DNA from: CAVVYV01 sp963752585
GTDB lineage: Bacteria > Actinomycetota > Thermoleophilia > Solirubrobacterales > 70-9
NCBI GenBank assembly: GCA_963752585.1
Contig: CAVVYV010000004.1
Coordinates: 620,001 to 684,000, forward strand
Length of the DNA stretch: 64,000 nucleotides
Direction of reading: 5' to 3'
The notes under the pieces were generated by a model. It was not told where the DNA came from. It saw only the letters and a list, made by a program, of their open reading frames with translations, and ran no database searches. Positions 35,506 to 46,242 of this stretch are shown one piece after another. The position numbers were made by a program, and so were the translations under genes. How positions within the stretch are numbered: position 1 is the stretch's first letter; each line of letters starts with the position of its first letter.

Positions 35506-36488
35506 CTCAGAGAACGACCGCCTCAGCAAAGGGGGGAGAGGGCAAGTCCCAGGCCCCGGAACAGGCCGCCGGGCCGAAGGGCCAGCCGTCGACCGACGGC
35601 GCAGGGCCCGAGCGCAAGCAGGTGGAGCTCGTGGTGATCACCGGTCACTCCGGGGCCGGCAAGTCGGAGGCGATCGCCGCCTTCGAGGACGGAGGCTATT
35701 TCTGCGTCGACAACCTCCCCCCGCGGATGATCGAGGCGCTCGGCGAGCTCTTCCGCCACGAGGGGAGCGGGGTCGAGCACGCCGCGGTCGTCACCGACGT
35801 TCGCGGCGGCGGCTACTTCGAGGACCTGCAGGCGGTGATCGAGGAGCTGGAGGAGGCCGGCGGCCTCGACCTCAAGGTCCTCTTCCTGGAGGCCGACGAG
35901 GAGACCCTGCTCCATCGCTACAAGGAGACCCGCCGGCGACATCCGCTTGCGCGGAGCGGCAGGATCGTCGACGGAATCCGCGAGGAGCACGCGCGTCTCG
36001 CCCCGCTGCGAGAGCGCGCCGACGTCGTCATCGACACGACCGGCCTCACCGGCGCCGCGCTCCGGCGGCGAATCGCGACCGAGCTGATCGGCCTCGACAC
36101 GGAGGAGAACCAGCTCGCCCTCACCATCCTCACCTTCGGATTCAAGAACGGCCCGCCATCGGATGCCGATCTCACCCTCGACGTCCGCTTCCTCCCGAAC
36201 CCGCACTACGACGACGAGCTCAGACCGCTGACCGGGCGAGATCAGGCGGTCAAGGAGTACGTCGAGTCGGGCACCCAGGCGGGGGAGTTCTACGGGCGGC
36301 TGATGCCGCTGCTGCAGTTCCTCCTGCCCGCCTACGTCGCCGAAGGCAAGCAGCACCTGACGATCGCGGTCGGGTGCACCGGCGGCCGCCATCGCTCGAT
36401 CACCGTCGCCGACAAGATCGCCGGCGAGCTAGAGGGCCGCGACGACGTCAAGCTTCGCGTCATCCACCGCGACGTCGAGCTCGACTAG
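35502..36488 (+). CDS. rapZ: RapZ / YvcJ nucleotide-binding protein
   Basis: 328 residues. Walker A G-H-S-G-A-G-K-S after a ~40-residue basic extension; F-C-V-D-N-L-P-P, R-R-R-H-P-L, and the C-terminal G-C-T-G-G-R-H-R-S-I are the RapZ signatures. In proteobacteria it controls GlmS small RNAs; in Gram-positives its role is less clear. It follows uvrC (4-bp overlap) as in most actinobacteria, but the usual next genes yvcK and whiA are missing here. Confidence 0.93.
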   Translation: MTQRTTASAKGGEGKSQAPEQAAGPKGQPSTDGAGPERKQVELVVITGHSGAGKSEAIAAFEDGGYFCVDNLPPRMIEALGELFRHEGSGVEHAAVVTDVRGGGYFEDLQAVIEELEEAGGLDLKVLFLEADEETLLHRYKETRRRHPLARSGRIVDGIREEHARLAPLRERADVVIDTTGLTGAALRRRIATELIGLDTEENQLALTILTFGFKNGPPSDADLTLDVRFLPNPHYDDELRPLTGRDQAVKEYVESGTQAGEFYGRLMPLLQFLLPAYVAEGKQHLTIAVGCTGGRHRSITVADKIAGELEGRDDVKLRVIHRDVELD

Positions 36489-36536
36489 GCCGAGAGCAAC
36501 AGGCTTCCAGCGGTGGGCCGTCCATAAGATCCGCCG

Positions 36537-37473
36537 GTGGCCGAGCCGGTGATCAGCATCAGTGGCCTGCGAAAGTCCTATGGGGACTTCGAGGCGGTGA
36601 AGGGGATCGACCTCGAGGTCTCGGCGGGGGAGATCTTTGCCTTTCTCGGGCCGAACGGCGCCGGAAAGACGACGACCGTCGAGATCCTCGAGGGCTACCG
36701 GGCCCGGAACGCCGGCGAGGTCAGCATCCTCGGCCTCGATCCGTCCTCGCCGAGCCGGAGCTGGCGGGAGCGGATCGGGATCGTCCTCCAGGAGTGCCGG
36801 CTGACCCCGGAGCTGACCGTGACCGAAGCGGTCGAGCAGTACGCCGGCTACTACTCCACGGCCCGTGACGTGGCCGAGACGGTTGGGCTGGTGGGCCTCA
36901 CCGGGAAGGCCGATGTGAGGACGTCGAAGCTCTCCGGCGGTCAGCAGCGCCGGCTCGACGTCGCCCTCGCCCTGGTTGGCGACCCGGAGCTTCTCTTTCT
37001 GGACGAGCCGACCACCGGCTTCGATCCGGCGGCGCGGCGCTCGGCATGGGACGTGATCGCCAGCCTCCGGGAGCTGGGCAAGACGATCTTTCTCACCACG
37101 CATTACATGGACGAGGCCCAGGCCCTGGCCGACCGGGTGGCGATCCTGGCAGCGGGGCGGATCGTCGCCGAGGGGCCACCCGATCAGCTCGGCGACCGGG
37201 AGGAGCGGGCGACCGAGGTCAGCTTCCGGCTGCCTCCGGGGGTACGGGCGGAGGAGCTGCCCTCGTCCGTGCGCGAACGGGCCCGAATCGACGAGTGAGG
37301 AGGTCTCGCTCCAACTCGACGACCCGGTCCCGATTCTCCGTGAGCTGACGGGCTGGGCAACCGAGCGGCGCGTCGGCCTCCCGGGGCTCGAGGTCGGCCG
37401 CCCGAGCCTCGAGGACATCTACCTCGAGCTCACCGCCGGGCAGGCGCCGTCCGAGGCGGGCGACGAGGAGTGA
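36537..37473 (+). CDS. ABC transporter ATP-binding protein, drug/antibiotic exporter type (1-bp frameshift)
   Basis: About 311 residues after repair; start GTG 36537. Walker A G-P-N-G-A-G-K-T, signature L-S-G-G-Q-Q, Walker B L-L-F-L-D-E-P, H-loop T-T-H-Y-M. The frame stops early at 37298 (R-I-D-E), but removing one base near 37297 continues into E-E-V-S-L-Q-L-D and the C-terminal P-S-L-E-D-I-Y-L-E-L typical of this family, ending at 37473. The permease follows two bases later. Confidence 0.88.
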
Positions 37474-37474
37474 C

Positions 37475-38242
37475 GTGACCGGAGTTCGCCTCGCCCTGCA
37501 TCAGTTCCGCTACGACCAGAAGGTCTTCTGGCGCAACCCGGCATCGGTCTTCTTCACGGTGATGCTGCCCCTGATCTTCCTCTTCATCTTCGCGACGATC
37601 TTCGGGAACGACGAGATCGAGGAGCGAGGCGTGAAGACGACCACGTACTACGTGCCAGCGATCGTCTCGCTCGCGGTGATCTCGGCCACCCTGCAGAGCC
37701 TGGCGATCAACCTGACCGAGGACCGCGAACGGGGTCTGCTGAAGCGCGTTCGAGGGACACCGCTTCCGACTCCCGTTTTCGTCTCGGGACGGGTCGGCAA
37801 CTCGCTAGTTGTCTCGATCCTGATGGTGGTGCTGGTCGCAGTGATTGGGCGGCTCGTCTATGACGTCTCGCTGCCGGAGGAGACGGTCCCGGCCGTGTTG
37901 GTCACGCTGGCGGTGGGGGCCTTTGCTTTCTGCTGTCTCGGATTCGCCCTCACCGCGGCGATCCCGTCCGAGGACGCCGCGCCGGCGATAACCAACGCGA
38001 CCGCGCTCCCCCTGTATTTCATCTCGGGCATCTTCATCCCCGACAGCGAGATCCCTGAGGGCGTTCTCAAGGTCGCCGACATCTTCCCGATCCGGCACTT
38101 CTTCGAGGCCTTCTTCACCGCCTGGGACCCGAATACGGCCGGAGCCGGATTCGAGTGGGGTGACCTCGCGATCGTGGCCGCCTGGGGGTTGGCCGGGCTG
38201 GTGGTTGCCCTGTACGCGTTTCGCTGGGAACCGCGACGCTGA
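37475..38242 (+). CDS. ABC-2 type exporter permease
   Basis: 255 residues, GTG 37475. Six hydrophobic segments in the ABC-2 arrangement; conserved R-V-R-G-T-P-L-P near residue 92 and the I-S-G-I-F-I-P re-entrant segment. Partner of the preceding ATPase; may export a drug, lipid or peptide. The pair occupies the place where yvcK and whiA normally stand between rapZ and gap. Confidence 0.88.
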   Translation: MTGVRLALHQFRYDQKVFWRNPASVFFTVMLPLIFLFIFATIFGNDEIEERGVKTTTYYVPAIVSLAVISATLQSLAINLTEDRERGLLKRVRGTPLPTPVFVSGRVGNSLVVSILMVVLVAVIGRLVYDVSLPEETVPAVLVTLAVGAFAFCCLGFALTAAIPSEDAAPAITNATALPLYFISGIFIPDSEIPEGVLKVADIFPIRHFFEAFFTAWDPNTAGAGFEWGDLAIVAAWGLAGLVVALYAFRWEPRR

Positions 38243-38267
38243 TCGCCTGACCACTAAGGTTGGTCCC

Positions 38268-38630
38268 ATGCTCCACTACGCCAGCCTCAACGTCGCCGAC
38301 CTCGAGCGCAGCGGCGCCTTCTACGACTCGATCCTTGGCCCGCTCGGTTGGCGCCGTCAGGTGGACGGCGCGGAGGCGGTCAGCTGGGGAATGATCCGCT
38401 CCGAGTTCTTCATCATGCAGCGGAACTCGCAGCGTCCCGGGTACGGGCTGATCTCGTTCCCGGCGAAGAGCATCCCGGCGGTGAAGGCTTCGTTCGAATC
38501 GGGGGTCGAGAACGGCGGCAAGCCCGAGTCCGAGCCCGGGAGCCCGGCGAGCTTCGGCAGCGGGAGCTACGCCGCGCGGCTGTATGACCCCGACGGCTAT
38601 CTGGTCGAGATCTGTGTCTCCAACGACTGA
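38268..38630 (+). CDS. VOC / glyoxalase-like protein
   Basis: 120 residues, ATG 38268. Two beta-alpha-beta-beta-beta units: A-S-L-N-V-A-D-L-E-R-S-G-A-F-Y and Y-A-A-R-L-Y-D-P-D-G-Y-L-V-E-I. Glu near the end of the D-P-D-G-Y motif is a usual metal ligand. Substrate unknown. Confidence 0.85.
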   Translation: MLHYASLNVADLERSGAFYDSILGPLGWRRQVDGAEAVSWGMIRSEFFIMQRNSQRPGYGLISFPAKSIPAVKASFESGVENGGKPESEPGSPASFGSGSYAARLYDPDGYLVEICVSND

Positions 38631-38648
38631 ACTGAGGAGGACCCGCAA

Positions 38649-39672
38649 ATGGCAGTAAAGGTCGGCATCAACGGCTTCGGGCGGATCGGGCGAAACCTCT
38701 TCCGGGCCGCTCACGAATCGGAGTCGGACCTCGAGTTCGTCGCCGTCAACGACCTGATCGACCCGGAGATGATCGCCCACCTGCTCAAGTACGACTCGAT
38801 CCTCGGCCGCTTCCCCGGCGAGGTCAAGGCGGGCGACGGCCAGATCAGAGGTCGACGGGGTTGAGATCAAGGTCCTGAACGAGAAGGACCCGGCCGCCCT
38901 GCCCTGGAGCGACCTCGGGGTCGAGGTGGTGATCGAGTCGACCGGCCTGTTCACCAAGCGCGCGGACGCGGAGAAGCACCTCGAGGCGGGGGCGAAGAAG
39001 GTGGTCATCTCGGCGCCCGCCACGGATCCGGACGTGACCGTGGCCCTCGGGGTCAACTTCGACCAGGCCTACGACCCGGAGCGGCACAACATCATCTCCA
39101 ACGCCTCCTGCACCACCAACTGCCTCGCCCCGGTGGCGAAGGTCCTCAACGACACGGTCGGGGTCGACCGCGGTCTGATGACCACGATCCATGCCTACAC
39201 CGCCGACCAGCGCCTCCAGGACCTGCCCCACAAGGACTACCGGCGGGCGCGGGCCGCGGCGGTCAACCTGATCCCGACCAGCACCGGCGCCGCGAAGGCG
39301 ATCGGCGCAGTCGTGCCCGACCTCGAGGGAAAGCTCAGCGGGATGGCGATCCGGGCGCCCGTGGTCACCGGCTCGGTCGTCGACCTCGTCTGCGACGTCT
39401 CCCGGGAGACGAGCGCCGAGGAGATCAACGCGGCGATGAAGGAGGCCGCGGAGGGGCCGCTCGACGGCATCCTCAGCTACACCGAGGACCCGATCGTCTC
39501 CACGGACATCATCACCGACCCGCACTCCTCGATCTTCGACGCCGAGCAGACGATCGTTGTCGAGGGCACCTTCGTCAAGGTGATCGCCTGGTACGACAAC
39601 GAGTGGGGCTATTCCAACCGTTGCGTGGAGCTCGCGGAGAAGGTTCTGCAGCCTGCGACCGTCGGCGCTTAG
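38649..39672 (+). CDS. gap: Glyceraldehyde-3-phosphate dehydrogenase, glycolytic (1-bp frameshift)
   Basis: Central glycolysis enzyme; about 340 residues after repair. I-N-G-F-G-R-I-G-R, catalytic S-N-A-S-C-T-T-N-C-L-A-P, and W-Y-D-N-E-W-G-Y-S-N. An extra A near 38847 breaks D-G-Q-I / E-V-D-G; without it the protein is continuous. Strong AGGAGG precedes the ATG. First of the gap-pgk-tpiA-gpmI run. Confidence 0.95.
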
Positions 39673-39688
39673 GCCGGCGGGGGGAGGA

Positions 39689-40891
39689 GTGGCGTCCGCC
39701 AAGGCGAGCGTCCGGGACGCGGAGGTTGAGGGGCGCCGAGTCCTCCTGCGCGCGGATCTGAACGTCCCCCTCGATGCCGGGAGGGTGGGCGACGACACCC
39801 GGATTCGTGCCTCGCTGCCGACGATCGAGCTGCTTCGCGAGCGCGGCGCCTCGATTGTCCTCGTCTCCCACCTCGGCCGGCCCAAGGGCCGCGACCCGGA
39901 GCTCTCGCTGGCCCCGGTGGGTGAGCGGCTCGGGGAGCTGCTGGGAGCCCCGGTGAAGCAGGCGCCCGCCGTCGTCGGCCCCGAGGTGGAGGCGCTCGCG
40001 GAGGAGCTCGCACCCGGCGAGGTGCTGCTGCTCGAGAACAGCCGGTATGAGCCCGGCGAGACCAAGAACGACCCGGAGCTGGCGAAACGCCTCGCCGCGC
40101 TCGCCGACCTCTACGTCAACGACGCCTTCGGCTCCTCACACCGCGCCCACGCGAGCACCGAGGGCGTCGCTCACGAGCTCCCCGCCTACGCCGGCCTGTT
40201 GCTCGAGCGCGAGCTGACCGAGCTGACCGCTGTCAGGGAGAAGCCCGAGCGGCCGCTGGTGATCATTCTCGGTGGAGCCAAGGTGACCGACAAGATCGGG
40301 GTGATCGATCGATTCCTCGGCTTCGCCGAGGAGATCCTGGTCGGCGGAGCGATGTGCTTCAGCTTCTTCAAGGCCGAGGGCCGCGACACCGGGAATTCGC
40401 TGGTGGAGGACGAGGGGGTGGACTCCGCCAGGCGGGTGCTCGCCGACGCCGAGGACAGCGAGTCGATCCTGGAGCTGCCCGAGGACCTCGTCCTCGGCAG
40501 GGCCTTCGACGCGGAGACCGAGAGGCGGGAGCTGAACGGGGTCGACGTCCCCGAGGGCTGGATGGGGCTGGACATCGGCACCAACACCGCCGCCAACTTC
40601 AGCAAGCGGATCCGGCGCGCCGGGACCGTCTTCTGGAACGGCCCGATGGGCGCCTTCGAGCTCGAGCCATTCGCAACCGGCACCCGCCTGGTGGCCGAGG
40701 CCGTCGCCGCGGCCCCGGGGCGGACGGTGGTCGGCGGCGGCGACTCGGCGGCGGCGCTGGTCAAGTTCGGCCTCGACCGCAGGGTGGACTGGCTCTCTAC
40801 CGGCGGCGGCGCCTCGCTCGAGCTGATGGAGGGCAAGGACCTTCCCGGGGTCGAGGTGCTCCTCAACGCGAAGGAGCTCGCAAATGGCTGA
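39689..40891 (+). CDS. pgk: Phosphoglycerate kinase
   Basis: Transfers phosphate from 1,3-bisphosphoglycerate to ADP. 400 residues, GTG 39689. R-A-D-L-N-V-P-L near the N-terminus, S-H-L-G-R-P-K-G, L-E-N-S-R-Y, and the C-terminal G-G-G-D-S-A-A-A nucleotide loop. Overlaps tpiA by eight bases. Confidence 0.97.
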   Translation: MASAKASVRDAEVEGRRVLLRADLNVPLDAGRVGDDTRIRASLPTIELLRERGASIVLVSHLGRPKGRDPELSLAPVGERLGELLGAPVKQAPAVVGPEVEALAEELAPGEVLLLENSRYEPGETKNDPELAKRLAALADLYVNDAFGSSHRAHASTEGVAHELPAYAGLLLERELTELTAVREKPERPLVIILGGAKVTDKIGVIDRFLGFAEEILVGGAMCFSFFKAEGRDTGNSLVEDEGVDSARRVLADAEDSESILELPEDLVLGRAFDAETERRELNGVDVPEGWMGLDIGTNTAANFSKRIRRAGTVFWNGPMGAFELEPFATGTRLVAEAVAAAPGRTVVGGGDSAAALVKFGLDRRVDWLSTGGGASLELMEGKDLPGVEVLLNAKELANG

Positions 40892-41641
40892 GCGCACGCC
40901 ACTGCTGGCGGCGAACTGGAAGATGAACAAGACGATCGAGGAGACCGAGCGCTTCCTCGCCAAGTTCCTGCCGGCGGTCCCGGACGAGGGGGTCGAAGTG
41001 GTGATCTGTCCGCCCTACCCGTCGCTGAAGGCCGCGGTCGAGCACTGCGCCCAGAGCCGGGTGAAGGTGGCGGCGCAGAACATGCACGAGGCCGACACCG
41101 GCGCCTTCACCGGCGAGGTCTCGCCGCCGATGCTGCTCGAGCTCGGAGTCGACGGCGTCATCCTCGGCCACTCCGAGCGCCGCCAGCACTTCGGGGAGAC
41201 CGACGAGGCCCTCGCTCGGAAGGTGCCGGCGGCGCTCGCCGCCGGGCTCGAGCCGATCCTCTGCGTCGGCGAGCGCGAGGAGCAGCGCGACGCCGGCGAG
41301 ACCGAGGCGGTGCTGCGCCGGCAGATCGATGCCGATCTCGCCGAGCTCGCCGACGAGGGTCTGAGCGAGGTCGTGATCGCCTACGAGCCGATCTGGGCGA
41401 TCGGCACCGGGCGGACCGCGACCCCCGGGCAGGCCCAGGAGGCGATCGAGCAGATCCGCGAGAGGATCGAGGCCCGCGTCGGCCGAGGCCGCGGCCCGGG
41501 TCCGGATCCTCTACGGAGGCTCGGTGAAGCCCGAGAACGCCACCGAGCTCCTTGCCCAGTCCGACATCGATGGGGCCCTGGTCGGCGGGGCCAGCCTCGA
41601 TCCCGGAGGACTTCGCCGCGATCGTCGCGGCGGCTGCGTGA
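40884..41641 (+). CDS. tpiA: Triosephosphate isomerase (two frameshifts)
   Basis: About 251 residues after repair. A-A-N-W-K-M-N-K, catalytic G-H-S-E-R-R and A-Y-E-P-I-W-A-I-G-T-G are intact. The frame is broken by extra bases near 41481 and 41606; repair restores the normal I-L-Y-G-G-S-V-K-P-E-N and G-A-L-V-G-G-A-S-L endings and a stop at 41639-41641. As-read, the frame would run into gpmI, which is clearly wrong. Confidence 0.93.
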
Positions 41642-41648
41642 GCCCGGC

Positions 41649-43191
41649 ATGAGCTCGCCCGCACCCGGCCCGGCCGGGGAGCCGGTGCCGTCGGTCGTCC
41701 TCGTCGTGCTGGACGGCTGGGGGCTGGCGCCCGAGGGCCCCGGCAACGCTGTCGCGCAGGCGGCCACGCCGGTCTTCGACCGGCTCTGGAGCTCATGCCC
41801 GCGGGACCACGCTTTCGACCTCGGGGCGGGACGTCGGCCTGCCCCCCGGCCAGATGGGGAACTCGGAGGTCGGCCACCTCAACCTGGGTGCGGGCGCGAT
41901 CGTGAAGCAGGACCTCGCCCGGATCGACGATGCGATCGCCGACGGCTCCCTCTTCGAGAACCCGGCGCTGCGAGATGCCTGCGGGGCCGCTCGGGAGTCG
42001 CGGCGCGGCCGCCTGCACGCGATCGGCTTGGTCTCCGACGGCGGCGTCCATTCGGGCTGGAGCCACATCGAGGCGGTGATCGAGCTCGCCGCCGACGAGG
42101 GCGTCACCGATCTCGTCCTTCACGCGCTCACCGACGGGCGCGACACCCTTCCGCGGGCCGGGGCGGGCTACCTCGAAGAGGTGGAGCGGTGGCTGCGGCA
42201 GGCCGGCCGAATCGGCACGGTCGGCGGCCGCTACTGGGGAATGGATCGGGACCGCCGCTGGGACCGGACGAAGAAGGCCTACGACGCGATCGTCCACGCC
42301 GAGGGGCCGCGGGCGGCGTCGGCGGTGGCGGCGGTCCGCGCCTCCTACGAGGAGGGGATCACCGACGAGTTCGTCGAGCCGACCGTGATCGGCGACTACG
42401 ACGGGGCCGCGGGGGACGAGCCGGTGATCTTCATCAACTTCCGCCCCGACCGGGCGCGGCAGCTGACGAGGGCCCTCGGCGACCCCGAGTTCGCAGAGTT
42501 CGATCGCGGCGGAGGGCCGACGCTCGAGGTGACGACGATGACCGAATACCGCCACGGCTGGCCCTACCCGGTCGCGTTTCCGCCGAAGGTGCCCGAGACG
42601 ACGCTCGCCGAAGTGATCGCCGAGCAGGGCGAGCGCCAGCTCCATGTCGCCGAGACCGAGAAGTACGCCCACGTCACCTACTTCTTCAACGGCGGCCGCG
42701 AACAGGAGTGGAGCGGGGAGGAGCGCTTTCTCGCCGACTCCCCGCGTGACGTCCCCACCTACGACCACAAGCCCGAGATGAGCGCCGCCGCCGCCGCTCG
42801 CCTCTTCACCGAGCACTGGCGCGCCGATGACTATCGCTTCGGCCTGATCAACTTCGCCAACCCGGACATGGTCGGGCACACCGGCGTGATCCCGGCCGCG
42901 GTCGCGGCGGTCGAGGAGGCCGACCGGCGCCTGGGGGAGGTGGTGAGCGCCGTCCACGAGTCGGGCGGGGCCTGCATCGTCACCGCGGATCACGGCAACT
43001 GCGAGCAGATGCTGGAGCCGGACGGCTCCCCGAACACAGCACACTCGACCAACCCGGTGCCGCTGATCGTCACCGCCACCGGTCTCGATCTCCGAGACGG
43101 CGGGATCCTCGCCGACGTCGCCCCGACCGCCCTCGACCTCCTCGACATTCCCCAGCCGGAGGCGATGACCGGCCGCACCCTGATCGCCTAG
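41649..43191 (+). CDS. gpmI: Cofactor-independent phosphoglycerate mutase (1-bp frameshift)
   Basis: Interconverts 3- and 2-phosphoglycerate. About 513 residues after repair. V-L-D-G-W-G-L metal site, G-Q-M-G-N-S-E-V-G-H-L-N-L with the phosphorylated Ser, D-G-R-D-T, and C-terminal D-H-G-N metal site. One extra G near 41799 separates the first ~50 residues from the rest. Starts eight bases after tpiA. Confidence 0.94.
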
Positions 43192-43216
43192 GAACTCCGC
43201 ACCCTAGGCTTGCCGG

Positions 43217-44463
43217 GTGAGGTCTGACCCGGCGAGGCTCCGATTCCAAATCGAGGCTCGTGACGGGCTCCGCCCGCACGGGCCTCTTCCATACCGCCCA
43301 CGGCGCGGTGCGCTACTCCCGCGTTCATCCCGCTCGCCACCAAGGGAAGCGTCCGCGGGCTCTCCTCCGCCGAGGTTGCCGGCCTCGGCTATCAGCTGGT
43401 GCTCGGCAACACCTTCCACCTCCACCTGGCTCCCGGCGAGGAGCTGATCGCCGGCCGCGGCGGCCTCCACCGCTTCATGGGCTGGGACGGATCGCTGATC
43501 ACCGATTCCGGTGGTTTCCAGGTCTTCTCGCTCGCCCACGGCGGGGTCGCCGACGAGATCAAGGGCCGCCGCGGCGAGGTCGCGGGCGGGGCAAAGGTCG
43601 AGATCAGCGAGCGCGGCGTCGCCTTCAAGTCCCTTCTCGACGGGTCGGACCGCTTCCTCGGCCCGGAGGAGTCGATGGCGATCCAGGCGGCGCTCGGCTC
43701 GGACATCGCTCTCGCCTTCGACGAGTGCACCCCCTTTCACGCTGACCGCGACTACACCGCCCGCTCGACCGAGCGCACCCATCGCTGGCTCGAGCGCTGC
43801 CTGGTCTGGCACGAGGCCGAGGGGCCAGCCGGCCAGGCAGTCTTCGGGATCGTCCAGGGCGGCGTACACGAGGACCTGCGGCGGCAGTCGGCCGAGGCGG
43901 TCTCCTCGGCGGCAATCGACGGGGTGGCGATCGGGGGAACGCTCGGACGCGAGAAGGAGGAGATGCGGAGCGTGCTCGGCTTCACCGTGCCGCTGGTGCC
44001 GGCCGACGCTCCGCGTCACCTTCTCGGGATCGGCGAGGTCGACGACCTGCTCACTGGGATAGCGCTCGGGATTGACCTGTTCGACTGCGCCGTGCCGACC
44101 CGGTTGGCGCGCCACGGCGTCGCGCTGGCGCCCGAGCCGGAGGGTCGCTTCCGCCTCGACCTGGCCAAGGCGCGCTTCGCCGACGACGATGCTCCGATCG
44201 CCGATGGCTGCCCCTGCGAGGCCTGCTCCCGCCATAGCCGCGCCTACCTCCACTACCTCGCGCGCGCGAAGGAGTTGACCGGGGCCCGCCTGCTCACCCT
44301 CCACAACCTCACCTACATGGCGGAGCTCACCGACCATGCCCGCGAGGCGATCGAGGCAGGCGGCTACGACGCCTATTCGGACGCGATCCTCGGCGGGTCG
44401 GCGCCGTGGGGAGCTGAGGCGGGCGGCGGGGTTGCCCGATCAGACGATGGTGTTCTCGGCTGA
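43217..44463 (+). CDS. tgt: tRNA-guanine transglycosylase Tgt (two frameshifts)
   Basis: Exchanges G34 of certain tRNAs for a queuine precursor. About 414 residues after repair. G-L-F-H-T-A-H-G-A-V, L-G-N-T-F-H-L, D-S-G-G-F-Q-V-F-S, D-E-C-T-P-F, I-V-Q-G-G-V and zinc site C-P-C-E-A-C with following His. Extra bases near 43263 and 43311 break the N-terminal 35 residues. Start GTG 43217. No queuosine biosynthesis genes are in the window. Confidence 0.92.
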
Positions 44464-44500
44464 GAGGGCGACCGCCGGCCGCCCGAGCTGCGCACCGCGC

Positions 44501-45698
44501 CTACTGCTGGGTGTTGTCCTCGATCAGGTTCCGGAGCTCGTCGACCTGCTCCTGGAGGTTGTCCTTGACCGCATCCTCGACGTTGATCCCCCCGCCCTGA
44601 TCGCCAGTGGCGACGACCACCGCCGCGGCGACCGCGGCGGCGAGGAGCAGCAGCGCGATCACGGCGAGCAGGTTGCGGGCGACGCCGCTCGCGCCCCGGC
44701 GGCGCTGCGGCGGCTCCGGTGCCGGTCCGCGCCGCGGCGGGGCCGGGCGCCGCTGGCGGCGGGTCTGGGTGCGCGGCATGTGCCTGGTGGCTGCGGTTGG
44801 CGCGTCGCCGCCCATCACCCGGGTCGCCCCGGTCGGCCGGTCGGCGACTCGCCGATCAGGCCCCGGCGGAGGGCGTCGGCGAGCTCGCCGGCGGCGGCGA
44901 AGCGATGGGCGGGGTCGGAGTCCAGCGCGACCAGGACGGCGTCGCCGACCGCGCCCGGGACGTCCTCGCTGTAGGAGGAGGGGTTAAGCGGCTGCTCGGA
45001 CTGCTGGCGTACCGCCAGCTCCGCGAGCGAGGCGCCCTCGTAGGGGAGCCGCCCGGTGAGGAACTGGTAGAGGACCACCCCGAGCGAGTAGACGTCGGAG
45101 GCGGGGGTGGCCTCCTCGCCGCGGGCCTGCTCGGGCGCCAGATAGGCCGCGGTGCCGACCACCGAGCCGACCTGGGTGATCCGAGTCTGCTCGCTGGCGC
45201 GGGCGATCCCGAAGTCGGCGAGCTTCACGGTCATGTCGCCGCCCCCGGTTGGGCCGCCGATCACCATCAGGTTGCCCGGCTTGACGTCGCGGTGGATGAT
45301 CCCGTGGCGGTGGGCGTAGTCGAGGCCGGCGCACGCCTGGACGCCGATGTCCACCGCGGTGGTCGGATCGAGCTTGCCCTCGGCCTGGAGCAGCTGCGCC
45401 CCCGACTTGCCGCGGACGTACTCCATGACGATGTAGTGGCGCCCGCCGTCGATCCGGTGTCGTAGACCTGGACGATGTTCGGGTGGACGAGCTTCGCGAC
45501 CGCCAGCGCCTCGCGCCGGAAGCGGGCGACGAACCGCTCGTCGTCGGAGAGGTGCTCGGCGAGGATCTTCACCGCCACCGTGCGCTCGAGGATCGTGTCG
45601 GTGGCCCGGAAGACGCTCGACATCCCGCCGGAGCCGAGACGGTCCTCGATCCGGTAGCGGTCAGAGATCAGCTCGCCCTTTGGGGTGCGTGGGCTCAC
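44501..45698 (-). CDS. Membrane Ser/Thr protein kinase, PknB type (two frameshifts)
   Basis: About 399 residues after repair. N-lobe G-S-G-G-M-S-S-V and V-A-V-K-I-L; catalytic H-R-D-V-K-P-G-N, D-F-G, A-P-E-Q; then a Pro/Arg-rich linker, one membrane helix (V-A-R-N-L-L-A-V-I-A-L-L-L-L) and a short outer tail (V-D-E-L-R-N-L-I-E-D). No PASTA repeats. One base is missing near 45453 (D-T-G / D-G-G-R-H-Y) and one near 44838. Start GTG 45698 overlaps the upstream lipoprotein stop (GTGA), so the two are coupled and may form a sensor pair. Confidence 0.87.
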
Positions 45699-46232
45699 AG
45701 GCCCCCCTGCCCGCTCCCGCCCGGGCCGACGCCGCCGGAGCCCGGCGTGGTCGGCGGTCGTCGGGGTCGTCGGCGTGGTGGTCGTCGTCGGCTCGGTCGT
45801 GGTCTCGCGGGTGGTGGTGTCCTCCTCGGTCGCCGTCTCCTCCGTGGTCGTCTCCTCGGTCGTCGTCTCGATCGTGGTGGGCCGCTCGCACTGGTCCGGG
45901 TCCTCGGTGAGGGCCCTGAGCTGCTCCGAGCCCCTCTCCAGCGCCTCGCGGAGGTCGGTGTCGATGTCGCTGGGCAGGTCCTGAACCTCGGCGATCAGGA
46001 TGTCGGCCTCGTCGGCGGCGACGAAGCAGCTGCCGACGTCGATGTTGGCCTCGACCTCCTCCAGCTGCGAGAGCAGGGTCGCGGCGTCATCGGGCGGGAG
46101 GTCGCCCTCGTTGTCGCCGCCGCAGCCGGCGACGGCCAGCGAGGCGGCGACGGCGATCACGGCGAGTATCGCCTTCGGTCTGGGCACCGCGGCGATACTA
46201 GCCATCGCCTTTCGCGCGCTCGTCGCAGTCAT
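45695..46232 (-). CDS. Lipoprotein with Thr/Glu-rich tail, upstream of the kinase (1-bp frameshift)
   Basis: About 178 residues. Lipobox V-A-G-C (~37). A helical region (A-T-L-L-S-Q-L-E-E-V-E-A-N-I-D) contains two cysteines that could pair. A long T-T-E-E-T-T low-complexity tail follows and, after removing one extra base near 45740, ends G-S-G-Q-G-G-L. Coupled to the kinase; function unknown. Start may be an inner Met at 46205. Confidence 0.65.
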
Positions 46233-46242
46233 CGGGGCGCGA

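Noticed and set aside
41480..41800. Programmed frameshifting in tpiA/gpmI
   Set aside because: No slippery heptamer or conserved signal, and similar indels occur in many unrelated genes here.
40884..42749. A single long frame fusing tpiA and gpmI
   Set aside because: The frame reads out-of-frame nonsense after the indel near 41481; two separate enzymes are restored by single-base repairs.
45750..45900. Tandem repeats in the Thr/Glu-rich stretch
   Set aside because: Low-complexity coding sequence of a lipoprotein linker, not a repeat array; no CRISPR-like spacing anywhere in the window.
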